DNA of 43,806 nt. Origin: Mnemiopsis leidyi. Lineage: Eukaryota > Ctenophora > Tentaculata > Lobata > Bolinopsidae. The number at the start of each line of letters is the position of its first letter. Position 1 is the first letter of the stretch. The DNA lies in NCBI GenBank assembly GCA_000226015.1, contig JH153373.1:960-44765 (forward strand), given 5' to 3'. Below are positions 31,871 to 42,399 of the stretch, piece after piece. The notes under the pieces were generated by a model that was not told the DNA's origin, did not search any database, and saw only the letters and a list, made by a program, of their open reading frames with translations. The position numbers and the translations under genes are program-made.

Positions 31871-34800
31871 TCTCTGTAGGTAAACATTTGGTAAGTTTGT
31901 ACAGCTCTGAGAATACTGGGTCTATATTTCAAGACTACATAAGTAAATATCTTAGTAACTTGTCAAAGAGTGGAACTGAAATTGAACAAATGCTGTAGTT
32001 GAATATAATTCGAAAGATAAAGATGCTATTATAACGATGCTATTATAATGAGGATGGTTTATGATCAAGAGATAGAATAATAAGTCGGAGTGTCTAGCCG
32101 GATACTTCGAGGTATGTTTGACCGTTTGCGTTGCTGATCAAGTTTCATATAAACCTCACACTGAGAGTTAGTAATAGAGAAATACGGGGGTGGGGTTGTA
32201 ACAAACAAACGGAAGGTAATTCTGGCTACTGCAAATGTCCAATTTTATAAATACTGCTTTTAGTTTGACGGTGTGTTCTGGTCCAAACATTACCTTAAAG
32301 ACTTCTGCTTATAATGGAAGGAGGGTTAAGAGTCTTTCTCCTTAACACTAAAGCTTTACTGGAACAACTCCTCTAAGTCTAATGGCTCTTAAAGTTAAGC
32401 CACTCCAACGTCCCCGTGTAGCTTCGTTACGACGACGCAGCGCAGTTCTTGGGTGGTTTTGGTCCCTACGTAAAACGCTCTGCAGCTGCACTAAGGTCGT
32501 TTTTCTCAGCTATATTATCGTTTCCTGACGGAACAACAACCAGCAGTACTCTGCAGCTGCGAAGTTTAGATCTGCTCACTGCATGGCAATACCAATATCA
32601 TAATCTTAGCTATGAACTTGGAATATTTCAATATTCATTCAATTTCAGTAACATAAAGAAGGAAAAATTGTAAGATTATAGTCAATAATCTGTGACTATG
32701 TCAAAGGTTACTTAATCTTAATCTAGCACAATGACATGAGGCAGCTGCACACTTCTACGTCGGTAAATTTATTGCCTTAAGCTCAGAGAATGAGATCTGC
32801 AGATAATTTGTCCAGATCGCGTTTACCGCTTTACCGCCCCAAAAACCCACCCTTGGTCAGTAGTCACTAGTCACGTGGCTAGGGTGGGTGGGGAAGAGCA
32901 CTGATCCGTCATCTTGGAATTTGCCTTATAATCAATCATCAAAACAATTGACCTAAAGGCTATACTCATTTGATGCCCAGTAGTTTTCGGCTCGGCTCAT
33001 AACTAATGGCCAAAACTTGTAAACATTGGCAATGAAGACCTTCAATTTCAAAGACAAACATTTATCGTCATTTTGGTCAAAAGAGCCAGTCTGTCTCCAT
33101 GCTCTCTGTACTCTGGACCATGCCTCATGAGACCCTGCATTTTTAAAATGCAATTCATGTTTCGAGTGGTCATGGTTAAACTGGTTACTGGACAGTTTTA
33201 TTCTGAAAAGTAGTCTAAATTTATTTGAGATAACAAAAACAGAAAGCGGCTAGGCTGAGCTTCAGTTTGAGTTAAAGATTATTATCTTAAAGATATACCA
33301 CAATCAACAACGGAAATTGCTGCGAACAAACTCGATGAATTAATGTGTGCTGCATTAACACAAACCATTTAAAGGTGGCACTTGGGTGCCCTGATTCGTA
33401 GATGCGTCATCATGATGGGGTTGTGGGGCTTAGACATCAAATAGTTTATTCTTGGCCTTAGCACTGCCAGAGGCAGCTGTTTCCTGGCCTTCGGACGGGC
33501 GCCGTGTACTGGCTACTGTAACTGTAACTGTAAGTTTGCCTGGGGACGGTAGATCAGAGAGCCACGCAACGCCCGGTAACTGTGAGTGTAGCCCTGTTAC
33601 TTTAAATCTTTGTCATTTGGAAACGGAAGAGTTGTATTGACCACAATTAGTAAGTCCAACATGAACCAAATTAGAAATATGAGATCAAATTCAATAACTG
33701 CGATGCAAAATGAAGTGAAGCGTAAAAAGTGAATTTGATACTTTTTATTTTACCGAAGTTTGGACTTTACTGATGAGGAACGGTGGCTTACTGATCTTTA
33801 TAGACTCATATCCGTGTGTCACATGTCAGGTCTAGGTGGCACGTGTTTCGTTTTTACGAATTTTCTCGGCCTCGAAAATTGTACCATAGCGGAAGAGTGG
33901 TTAGCGTTAAAACTAAAAGTTTATGCAGTAATTTAAGCTGAAAAGAAGAAAATAACTTAATAACTGAACAAACTGAACTTGATGTTAGAGTTTCAGTTAC
34001 GTTGGGTGCTTATTGCCTATTATAGTAGATGAAGAGTATAAGTTTCCTAGATCTGGTTTGAAAAAAAGTACGTTTTCAGCTTGAGAAATTTGGTCAACTT
34101 TGGTATTGATTGGACTTGACAGAACCGAACACTCCAATTATTTATATAAGTGTTATCTATTTTTGCTGATGGGTTATGGCAACTGCAGTTGATCGGCGTC
34201 ATAAGATTGTTCCTGTCTTCCAGATGTTATTCATTATGTCTGAGAACATTATTCGTAACAGTAATGACATGAGTATTAGTATCCTTGCTATCGAATACAG
34301 AGGTCAATGCCCATATCGGGTATGGGGTGAAAAAATGCTTAGCAAAAACGCTTTTGAAGTTTTTTGAAACATGGAATGAGAGATTGAGACCAGTTATTGG
34401 CATGATAATGCCGAACACAAGATTAGATTGCCGATCGTCGATGTATACCTCCATTTAGGACCGTCTAACGGGATCAGTGACCACAGCACATCAGGTCGCA
34501 CTGTAACTTTAGTCTAGTGAACTAGATTATCTTAATTTCATGAGACTGAAAGGTAGACATCTGGTATCGCCAGATTTTAGTATCTTCCACCTCTCAGGCG
34601 GACTGGTCACTACCTGTCCGTTCATGGCGAGAGTGGATGTGATATCAATCTTGGTTTTCGTCCAAATTTGGCTCCAATGTGTGATAATGTATATTGTTAA
34701 GGCCAGGTAACCTTTCGCCGAGGTCAAATAGAGGCATATAGCTACCTGTTTATGTAATAATTTAACCCTCCCTCTAAAAGTATCGGCGCACAATCCTAAT

Positions 34801-36458
34801 GACAAAAATCAGATCTGCTAATTATGCTACAACAGTCTAGTCGTTCGTCTTACTTTTCAGGCCGAGCAACTGATACTGCTAAATCAAAGGGTTTCCGACA
34901 AATCTGCTGTCCTAAGACTGACGTTCGATGCTCTTTTAGGCTTGGTACTGCCACTGATATCTGAAAACTGTGAATGCTATGCAACGAATCTGGAATTTGC
35001 CTATATTGTGTTCTAAGACGGTTAAAGCATGGTAAGATTCCTAGCCTGAGAGTGTCCACCTGCAAGCACCTAAATATGTACTAGTGGGTAGAATCGAAAA
35101 TAAAAATAGTGCTCTTCTAAAACGTCAGCTCGACTCAATTTTGCGGTCTCCTAAATCACAAGTGCCCAGACTGTAATTAGACTTATGATCGTGTACTGAT
35201 GTCACGACTTATGACTCACGCTACAGTAGATCACTCTGAACGGTCCCAACTGTGTTTACTTTTACAACCAAAACCGAAATTCACGTTCAGCAAGCTAGCA
35301 AATGATAATCAATATCAACGAGAAACACAACACCAGCCTCCCTGAAATTAGTCGCCCGTGTACAGGTGTTTCACGACGTCTGCCCTAAACGATCAAAAGT
35401 CAAAAGCCCACCATGATTACCATCTAACCATCAATTCTTTAATTGGAAATAAGAAGGTAGACTTAACAGGTGCAGGTGAAATAAATAAAATTTACGCTGT
35501 TACTCAGTTAACCATTACGACAAGTCGCGACACCTCATTTCACATCTGACAACTTGTGATAATAAAATGTGAAGGGACTAAATCCACGAAGACTAGAATG
35601 TTAGCTTGGTAGCTGGTCTCGCTTGTCCCAGTCAGGTTGATGTCGCGTCAAGGTTATCATACCTAGGTGATTTTAGCAACATGATATTGTCAAGGTGTTG
35701 TTGTCTAGGTGCTGTTGTTAAGATTGTGGTCAAGGTGATGTTGTCAAGGTGTTTTTGTCAAGGTGTTTTTGTCTTGGTGCTGTTGCTTAGATTGTTGTCT
35801 AGATGTTTTTTGTCAAGGTGACATTGTCAAGATTGCTGTAAGGTGTTGTTGTCAAGGTGGCGCTGTTGCTAGGATTGTTGCCTAGGTGTTTTTTGTCAAG
35901 GTGACATTGTCAAGACTGCTGTCGGGTGACGTTGTCAAGGTTTTGTTGTTAAGGTGATACACAGATACCAGGTGAAGAAAGGAAATGTGTCCACCTAAAC
36001 GTGCTAAGTTATTGTGAGACAAATTAGTTAATCTGCTTCTGGTACAGAAACTGGATATAAAAACTCACTCTAAACCTGATATTATATCTGCTGATCCGAT
36101 GTTTGCGCATGAATATAAGGGAGGTTTCTGTAAGATATTTGCCTCTGACGTGTCTGTCAAATTCAAATAAACACCTGTTAAAGTTTCTGCTCCGATAAAC
36201 AACCACTGTTATTCTGGTACGTCTTGACATTGGAGTTACTAGCAGGGACCCGTCCTGTTCAGACCACTGTCATCTATACGAATAAGTAGACCCCGTCCTT
36301 TGGCCGGTCACTCAGGCTATCTCAGCTCCTTACACCCTGGGTTATAGAACACGGAAAACAGAAGAAGAACGGAGAAGCTTCATAGTGTTATTTTGAATAA
36401 AAATCAGAAAAGAAAGACGCATATCAAATCGCGGTACATGTCGTTTTGAAGTATATTG
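31871..36458. other. Gene-poor intergenic region
   Basis: I find no exon with domain or splice support. Short open frames (for example 34527-34805 minus and 34850-35065 minus) have no recognisable motif. Minor repeats include GTAACTGTAACTGTAACTG near 33516. The first part may hold 5' sequences of the minus-strand GPCR. Confidence 0.45.
35686..35955. repeat. Imperfect VNTR, GTTGTCAAGGTG-type
   Basis: Degenerate units such as TTGTTGTCAAGGTG, TTGTCTAGGTGCTG and TTTTTGTCAAGGTG across ~270 bp. Confidence 0.8.
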
Positions 36459-36590
36459 TGTTTATTGGGTGATGTGTATATTGGGTGATGTGTATATTGG
36501 GTAATTTGTATATTGGGTGATGTGTATATTGGGTGATGTGTATATTGGGTAATTTGTATATTGGGTGATGTGTATATTGGGTGATGTGTT
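36459..36590. repeat. 16-bp minisatellite with 48-bp higher-order period
   Basis: Eight units of GTGTATATTGGGTGAT. Every third unit is the variant ending GGGTAAT followed by a TT start, giving a 48-bp super-repeat. It explains the HPIYTSPNIQITQYT open frame on the minus strand. Confidence 0.9.
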
Positions 36591-36730
36591 AGTGTATCCT
36601 CCTTGAAAATGATCATTTTACCCGGGAAAATCGTGTGACATGCACGTTATGCAGATAGGAACTCTGGAACCATAGTTTCCCATGAATTGGGTATGAATTC
36701 AAACATGATACAATTTTATTATTGGCTATG

Positions 36731-36788
36731 TTGACGAGATTATAACGTTCTTACTTTGAGCTGAGAGGGTCGGGTATCACTGCGGCAA
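36731..36788. mobile_element. Miniature TTG-ended element (58 bp) with 8-bp target duplication
   Basis: Starts TTGACGAGATTATAACG and ends GGGTATCACTGCGGCAA. The outer bases of the two ends are imperfect inverted repeats (TTGACGAGAT against TTGCCGCAGT). TGGCTATG flanks it on both sides (36723-36730, 36789-36796), a perfect 8-bp duplication. Same family as 41005, 41325, 42306 and 43069. Confidence 0.85.
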
Positions 36789-36796
36789 TGGCTATG

Positions 36797-37303
36797 TGTC
36801 CGTGTATCACATTATTCTATTACTAGCATTTCGCATAATTCTATTACCAGCGTATTGGCTCTAAATTCGACATTGAAAGTCTCGGTGCCGTTTGCTCTCT
36901 ACTATAAAGTTGATGCTAAAATAGTTTACCACTGCAAAAGTGCAAAATTTAAATTTCCTTTCCGGATCAATTTTTAGATTTCGTTTCATTAAAAAATTGA
37001 ATAACTGTTTAGTGTTTACATTTATGCGGATTTTTGTGCGAATATTTTGAACAAAACGCTTTGAAATCGTTTTTCCATTAAGTGTAAGTTCTTAAGTCCC
37101 GATCTTAATAGTCCCGAATCCTTATTTTAATAGTATTTAATAATCGCATACTTGCGACTATTGAAGCTTATAAGATAAGTTCAATAATGTCCGCATACCC
37201 AACTAAACCCTCTTTTTTGTTGACGGTAAACTTAAGTAGTTAAGCTTATTACTGGAGGTTCAGGTGAATAACATAATGTTTCTTAACAGGTATAAGCTCT
37301 ATC
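36797..37303. other. GNMT upstream region
   Basis: AT-rich. It ends with the acceptor ttcttaacag at about 37289, 14 bases before the GNMT ATG. No promoter element recognised. Confidence 0.45.
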
Positions 37304-38212
37304 ATGGCTGCAAACTTCTCCTCCTCTGCAGACCGTCCCTACGCCAACGGGAAAGAAGCAAAAATCTGGTATCTCTACGTTGGAGACGTCCAAACCCGGA
37401 TTTCTAACTACAAATCTACTCTGATAAACATCTTCAAAACACGAGGAGTCCACACGGTATACGACGTAGCGTGTGGTGTTGGAATTGACAGTGTAATGCT
37501 GCTGGAGGAAGGCTTCAAGGTTAACAGTTCTGATGTAGACTCAGGTTTTCTGGAGCAGACTCGGAAGAGTAAAGAAGCGAACCCGAAGTTTAGTGACTGG
37601 CAGATAGGTTACGGTGACTGGTTGGAGTTGGAATCTGCCGAGGTGCAGCACCCTGCCGGCGGCTATGATGCTATTCTTTGTATCGGAAACTCTTTCACTA
37701 CTCTTCCAGATTTTGAGGGTGAAAACCGGACACATATAAGAGCACTTCAAAACTTCAAGAATCTGTTGAAAGTTGGTGGAGTTCTTATTATAGATCACCG
37801 CAATTTTGACTATGTGATAGAACATAAAGAGTTCCCGCCAAACTCCCACGGAAGTATCTACTATAATTCCGACCGTGTTTTTAACGTGGGCGCCAAGGAT
37901 TTTGTTGAGAAAGAAGGCCAAGTGGTGAAACTCACTTTTTGCTCGGATATAGACGTTTCAGGGACTGATTTGGAGAGTGATCCGCTGGTCGTCATGAAGA
38001 AGAAGGGAGAAGAAGGATCAGTTGTTCCAACTTTAGAGTTGAATGATATTCCCTGCTGTATCTACAGTTTGGAGGGATTTACTGGACTGTTAAGAAAGGT
38101 GTTCGGAGATGAAGCTGAACACAAAGTCTTTCCTGATTTCAAGGAGACCCATGGGCCTGGGAGTGGGGATGTCGTACCCAACTATTGGGTTCATAGTATT
38201 TACAAATCTTAA
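37304..38212 (+). CDS. GNMT: Glycine N-methyltransferase
   Basis: Intronless 302-aa frame, near the ~295 aa usual for GNMT. The N-terminal RPYANGKEAKIWYLYVGD matches the YADGEAARVWQLYIGD region. SAM-binding motif I is VYDVACGVGIDSVMLLEEGF (about residues 52-71). Further conserved blocks: YDAILCIGNSFTTLPD, LLKVGGVLIIDHRNFDYV and IYYNSDRVFNV. It transfers methyl from S-adenosylmethionine to glycine, giving sarcosine, and buffers the SAM/SAH ratio in the cytosol; the vertebrate enzyme is a folate-inhibited tetramer. The acceptor ~14 bases upstream and the absence of coding introns match the pattern of other genes here. It converges on the minus-strand gene at 38599. Confidence 0.95.
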   Translation: MAANFSSSADRPYANGKEAKIWYLYVGDVQTRISNYKSTLINIFKTRGVHTVYDVACGVGIDSVMLLEEGFKVNSSDVDSGFLEQTRKSKEANPKFSDWQIGYGDWLELESAEVQHPAGGYDAILCIGNSFTTLPDFEGENRTHIRALQNFKNLLKVGGVLIIDHRNFDYVIEHKEFPPNSHGSIYYNSDRVFNVGAKDFVEKEGQVVKLTFCSDIDVSGTDLESDPLVVMKKKGEEGSVVPTLELNDIPCCIYSLEGFTGLLRKVFGDEAEHKVFPDFKETHGPGSGDVVPNYWVHSIYKS

Positions 38213-38598
38213 GTGATAATAATATACACCTACCTAAGTATAGACTCTATATCTCACTATGTATCGACTCTATGTCTAACTAAAAACGATGCAGTAACCG
38301 ATTTATGATGTTCAGCTCGTGGAAAAATTAAGTTGTTATGACTATATATAATTAGGGGTAAAATTCTCCTCTCTTAGAAGAATCAAGAACGTTCAACGTA
38401 GTGATTTTCAAATATATAAGAAATTCGATAATATGACAAGTTAAAATATTTCTATAATTTGAAATATGACGTTTATCAAATTACGACATTCGCATCATTC
38501 ACATAGAACAAGATCTAGTATTATTTTCATATAGAATTTAATACAATTAGATAATCATACCACCGGTTTAAAATTATTTGCCCAGTTTCATCACGTAG
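38213..38598. other. Convergent intergenic spacer
   Basis: AT-rich 3' sequences of GNMT and the minus-strand gene; no repeat or RNA gene noted. Confidence 0.5.
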
Positions 38599-40260
38599 CT
38601 ATGTCCCTCGGTCGTCAACTCCCATATTACGAGTTTTATTAAGAAAAGCTAAAATAATTTCAACTCCAGATATTGGAAAACAAAACTTAGTTACAAGCTC
38701 TGATAACACCAACAAAAAACTTGCTCTATCGATAAACCCAAGTTCTGAATCCTCGGCAGTTCCGGACTCCGATTTAATCCAACCCAACATCGCTAATACT
38801 CTCCCGACAACTACCTGCAAGTCATCTTGATCGAGTGTTATTGAGGCAAGGACGGAGTCCAACACAGCACTCGCATTCTCGAGCGTGTCGATAGAGTTTA
38901 TTGGAGACAGTTGGCATAGAAGCTCTACAAGGTAGTCAGCTTTGTGTAGGTGGGAAACGTCTACGTCATCTTGTTGATGTTCTTCCCCCTCAGTCTCGCT
39001 GAGATCTGTGTTCGTCAATGAAGTGACGGTATGTCTCACTTGAACTGCAGTTCCGTCCTCGTCATCACTCCATTCATCATTACAACTCTCGTCATCACTA
39101 CAGTCATCATGACCACTCTCGTCATCACTACAGTCACCATGACCACTCTCGTTACTTGTGTTCAAATCTTGTTGTTCGTGAAAGTTCAGTCCTACAAGTA
39201 CATTTTGTCTATCTGCAGTACCCTTCTCCTTCCCAAAAACAAACACATCCCCACGCTGATTCAGCTTTCTTTCATTCCCGTCAAACAGAACTTTTACAGA
39301 CAGATAAGGACTAAATCCTGATGTTCTCCTCACGAAATTTATATCCTGTGTGAGCGATGAGGAATCTAACATCTCTGATCTAGAATTTCGCAGCATTGAG
39401 GGGTAACTTGTGGCAAATTTGAATCCGCTTCTAGTTCTAGTTGCAAATGCAGTCCTACTAAAGCCAAAGGCACAGTTTCCAATTTCCGGAACATGAACTC
39501 TACCAGCAATTAAAGATCTGCAGAAGTTCCGTAACTCCGGAATTTCGGGCTGAGTAAGAGCACGTGACCAAACACGAGACCAAACTCGGTGTCCTAAATA
39601 GACTTTCAGGGCTACGGAGATAGCACAATTCAGTCCCTCCGGGTCCCTCAACCACGCGCTCTCAGATATTTCCCAGCCAATGAGAGACAAGGATTGGTGC
39701 TGATCATGTGATCTGATGAAGTGTCTGAGTTTGTCATGCGATCTGAATCTACCGAGTAAGTCCTCTCTTCTGAGAGATACTGATAGCGGAGATTTTGGAG
39801 AGAGGGGAAGAAGAGGTGTTTCGTATGATAGAAAGTAGCAGCAGAACAGAATCGTCATTAGAGATACAGTTAAGGCTATCAGGACCACTGCTTCCAGGTC
39901 TAATTCCTCTCCTGAAATGTGAAACAAAATAAGTCTTAATTTTTTGTTCGTATAGTAACAGTTTACATTTTCGCGAGGTCGATCAGTCAAAATCATATAC
40001 TACTCGCTTGATTTGAGATTTACAAAATTTTTACGAAAACATGAATAATCAGGTAAACCAATTTTGTAGACTATGCGGATAAGCATATGACCTTTTTAAC
40101 TTAAAGAATGTCTGAAACTTAGAGGACATAACTAATCTTAGTAGATGACAGCTGTTAAGAGTTGATTTACATTAAAAAAAATCATTCAAAATTTCAACTT
40201 TTTTGTTATTGCCATTTTCATACCGTGTAAAAGAAGATGTGATTTTATTTTTGCTGCCAT
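38599..40260 (-). CDS. Unrecognised single-pass membrane protein with acidic repeats
   Basis: The main exon 39911-38599 follows a strong acceptor (gtttcacatttcag). The frame upstream of 39911 is therefore intronic. A short first exon at 40260-40224 (MAAKIKSHLLLH) has a good donor (G|gtatga) and the matching phase 1, giving a 449-aa product. A hydrophobic segment follows at about residues 19-43 (AVVLIALTVSLMTILFCCYF), suggesting a signal anchor. The middle contains Arg/Ser-rich sequence (VYLGHRVWSRVWSRALTQPE). An acidic tandem stretch, DDESGHGDCSDDESGHDDCS, lies about two thirds in, and the C-terminal ~110 residues look helical (DYLVELLCQLSPINSIDTLE). I recognise no family and propose no function. 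The first exon is inferred from phase and splice signals only; the minus-strand orientation of the large frame is well supported. Confidence 0.65.
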
Positions 40261-40589
40261 GTTAACAAGGGGAACAAGAGCGGTGTGAAAGAACATTCTC
40301 ATGTAACACTAGATCATAAATCAAAATATTATATATGATTATATATAAGATTAAAGCTTAGATACTGAGGCATCCCCAAGTAAAAAATATAGCAACTGAA
40401 AACAAACAACGTCTAATTTAACTTGTTTGTTTTTAAGCAGATAAGATTGTGACATAAAATTAAATGCTGATAGTAAACAAGTAAAGTTAACGCACAATTA
40501 GTGTGTTACAATCATATTCATAAGATTTTGGCTGATATAAAGATAAGAAATTTGAAGGTACGTTTAGATTGGTAGTTTAGAATTAGATA
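40261..40589. other. Upstream flank of the membrane-protein gene
   Basis: AT-rich, no exon recognised. Any promoter of the minus-strand gene would lie here. Confidence 0.4.
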
Positions 40590-40600
40590 GATGTGAGGTT

Positions 40601-40700
40601 GCTCTAACCAATACCAGTACCAGAGCGGCACAGCCCTTTTGGCTTTGCTGATGCTCGCGTACTCGTAGCGTGCGTAAGCACCTGGTTAGACTTAGATGAA
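40601..40700. mobile_element. ~100-bp inverted-end element flanked by an 11-bp direct repeat
   Basis: GCTCTAACCA at the left and TGGTTAGACT near the right end are imperfect inverted repeats. GATGTGAGGTT flanks the block at 40590-40600 and 40701-40711. The interior is GC-rich with CTCGCGTACTCGTAGCGTGC. Related CACCTGGTTA(A)GACTT ends occur at 41905 and, inverted, near 42390. Confidence 0.6.
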
Positions 40701-41004
40701 GATGTGAGGTTATACTTATAGGCACAACAAACAAACCTCTAAAACAATGAAAAGTTCATGGGAGTGAGTATTTGGTAACGATAGTATTAGTTTATTGATT
40801 TCGTAATTCATCGAAGTTTATAGTTTAGAACCAAGCCAAACTCAAATGCTTCAAGTTTGCTTCGATAAATTTCCTTTAACTTTCACTTCCAGATATATTC
40901 AATAGTTCAGTTTCGAACTTGATCTTGACGAGTCGGGTAAGTGTAACATCTTGACAATATTTGTATTTGTAAATATGTATGTATGTTGCAGTTCTAATTT
41001 TCCT

Positions 41005-41092
41005 TTGTCGCGGTGATACCCGACTCACGCAGCTAAAGCTGCTAGAACAGTTCTACTAGAAGTAGAACGGTAGACGGATATAATCTCGTCAA
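41005..41092. mobile_element. Miniature TTG-ended element (88 bp)
   Basis: Starts TTGTCGCGGTGATACCCG and ends GGATATAATCTCGTCAA. ATTTTCCT flanks both sides (40997-41004, 41093-41100), a perfect 8-bp duplication. The interior contains the palindromic GTTCTACTAGAAGTAGAAC. Confidence 0.85.
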
Positions 41093-41150
41093 ATTTTCCT
41101 TTTAAAACATTACACATACACAGCCGTCGGTAATGATATCATAATTAAGT

Positions 41151-41275
41151 ATTGTCTGACTTTGTCCCATCCTCATTCGAAGCGAATAAAACATAAAATG
41201 ACGGGAGAATAAAATGACAAGAATAAAATGACGAGAATAAAATGACGAGAGGGTGCGCGCTGCTGTACAAATGAC
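41151..41275 (-). repeat. TTCGAAGCGAA repeat with internal ATAAAATGAC array
   Basis: GTCTGACTTTGTCC..CATTCGAAGCGAATAAAA followed by four copies of roughly GAATAAAATGAC, then GGGTGCGCGCTGCTGTACAA. This is the inverse of the block at 14625-14700 and is repeated at 41437-41545. Confidence 0.7.
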
Positions 41276-41324
41276 AAAATTCAGTAAGAACACCAGAATT
41301 CCAATCATCATTTTGTACAGCAGC

Positions 41325-41427
41325 TTGTCGAGCGGAGGTGTTACCCGACTCGCACGCGGCTCGCAGCTTGCTACTCACCTGGTGTTTCGTTAGAAAGTAA
41401 GACGGATCACGGATATCATCTCGTCAA
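41325..41427. mobile_element. Miniature TTG-ended element (103 bp)
   Basis: Starts TTGTCGAGCGGAGGTGTTAC and ends GGATATCATCTCGTCAA. Flanks ACAGCAGC (41317-41324) and ACAGCAGT (41428-41435) match at 7 of 8. It lies next to a GTACAGCAGC motif belonging to the neighbouring repeats. Confidence 0.75.
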
Positions 41428-41436
41428 ACAGCAGTG

Positions 41437-41545
41437 ACGCACCCTCCTTGTCTGACTTTGTCCGACCTCATTCGAAGCGAATAGAGAAGAGAACAGAGAA
41501 TGACGGAGAATAAAATGAAGAGGGGTGCGCGCTGCTGTACAAGCA
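41437..41545 (-). repeat. TTCGAAGCGAA repeat, further copy
   Basis: CACCCTCCTTGTCTGACTTT and CATTCGAAGCGAATAGAGAA, then GGGTGCGCGCTGCTGTACAA, as in 41151-41275. Confidence 0.65.
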
Positions 41546-41559
41546 CCCTCCTTGTCAGA

Positions 41560-41640
41560 CGTTGCCTGACCTGCTGCCGCGAAGCGGCAGCCCCCGCGCG
41601 CGAAGCGCGCGGCGCGGCAGCAACGCAAGGCAACACCCTC
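41560..41640. repeat. GC-rich GTTGCC-ended element, copy 1
   Basis: GTTGCCTGACCTGCTGCCGC then GAAGCGGCAGC (perfect hairpin GCTGCCGC/GCGGCAGC), CGCGCG stretches, and GCAACGCAAGGCAAC at the right end, which inverts the left GTTGCC. Further copies at 42097-42155 and 42256-42305. Confidence 0.7.
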
Positions 41641-41918
41641 TCGCTGCATGTTATTCTCCTCTATTAGCTTCGAACGAGCGTCGGACAAAGTCAAACAATT
41701 ATCATTATGTGAAGATGTAATTTTGCAATTGGCATTGCCATAGCGATTGCCAAATTCACCTAATAGCAAATTGCCGTATATCGGCCTTGCAGTTGCCAAT
41801 AAACTTTTCCTCCCGATATATCCAACCACTCCGCCAGCACCATGCACCATAAGCCGACGAAGTAGAGCTTTTTCTAAATGCATGATTGATGATGTCTGCG
41901 TAAGCACCTGGTTAAGAC

Positions 41919-41990
41919 TTGTCGCGCGGCGGAGATACCCGGCTTTCGCAGCTCAAAACCGTTTCTTTAGAACGGCCTAAAGTTAAACAA
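41919..41990 (+). mobile_element. Degraded TTG-ended element
   Basis: TTGTCGCGCGGCGGAGATAC, CCGGCTTTCGCAGCTCAAAA and AGAACGGCCT recall the family's left end and interior. The right end is not recognisable and there are no matching flanks. Confidence 0.5.
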
Positions 41991-42096
41991 AAATTGTCTC
42001 ACGCGGTGTGACCTAAAAAAGTTTTAAATATTTGCGCGGCCACGACGCCCGCCGGAGGCTCAAGGCTGCCGCTTCGCAAAGCAACGTTTGTCAAAC

Positions 42097-42155
42097 GTTG
42101 CCTGACCTGCTGCCGCGAAGCGGCAGCCCCCGCGCGCAACGCAAGGCAAGGCAAC
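42097..42155. repeat. GC-rich GTTGCC-ended element, copy 2
   Basis: Contains the same GTTGCCTGACCTGCTGCCGC block, hairpin and AACGCAAGGCAAGGCAACG end as 41560-41640, but a shorter CG-rich centre. Confidence 0.7.
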
Positions 42156-42255
42156 GTCTAGCAAGGAAATGACAAATAATTTCTCGGGCGGCACAGCCAC
42201 GTGAGTGGTGAGACAACTGCACGTATAATAAGGTTTTACCTTACTTGTCAGACGC

Positions 42256-42390
42256 GTTGCCTGACCTGCTGCCGCGAAGCGGCAGCCCGCGCGCGCAACG
42301 CAAGGTTGACGAGATTATATCCGTCTAACGTTCAGCTTTAGCTGCGTGAGTCGGGTATCACCGCGACAAACACAAGGCAATACCTTTCCA
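42256..42390. repeat. GC-rich GTTGCC-ended element, copy 3, split by an insertion
   Basis: The same left part runs to AACGCAAGG at 42305. The 64-bp TTG-ended element then intervenes, and the copy resumes with ACACAAGGCAA. Confidence 0.7.
42306..42369. mobile_element. Miniature TTG-ended element (64 bp) inside the GC-rich repeat
   Basis: Starts TTGACGAGATTATATCCG and ends GGGTATCACCGCGACAA. Flanks ACGCAAGG (42298-42305) and ACACAAGG (42370-42377) match at 7 of 8. The uninterrupted site is visible in the sister copies (41560 and 42097). Confidence 0.85.
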
Positions 42391-42399
42391 GGTGCTTTC

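Noticed and set aside
34527..35065. Two minus-strand frames (92 and 71 aa) considered as transposon or gene exons
   Set aside because: No recognisable motif, no supporting splice phases, and composition like the surrounding noncoding DNA.
36404..36616. 70-aa minus-strand frame with HPIYTSPNIQITQYT repeats
   Set aside because: Translation of the 16-bp minisatellite.
38599..39996. Using the ATG at 39996 as the start of the membrane-protein gene
   Set aside because: A strong acceptor at 39913-39912 shows the first 28 codons of that frame are intronic; a phase-matched exon upstream is preferred.
41416..41907. 163-aa minus-strand frame in the repeat cluster
   Set aside because: Spans several GC-rich repeats; translation is of hairpin and repeat sequence with no domain.
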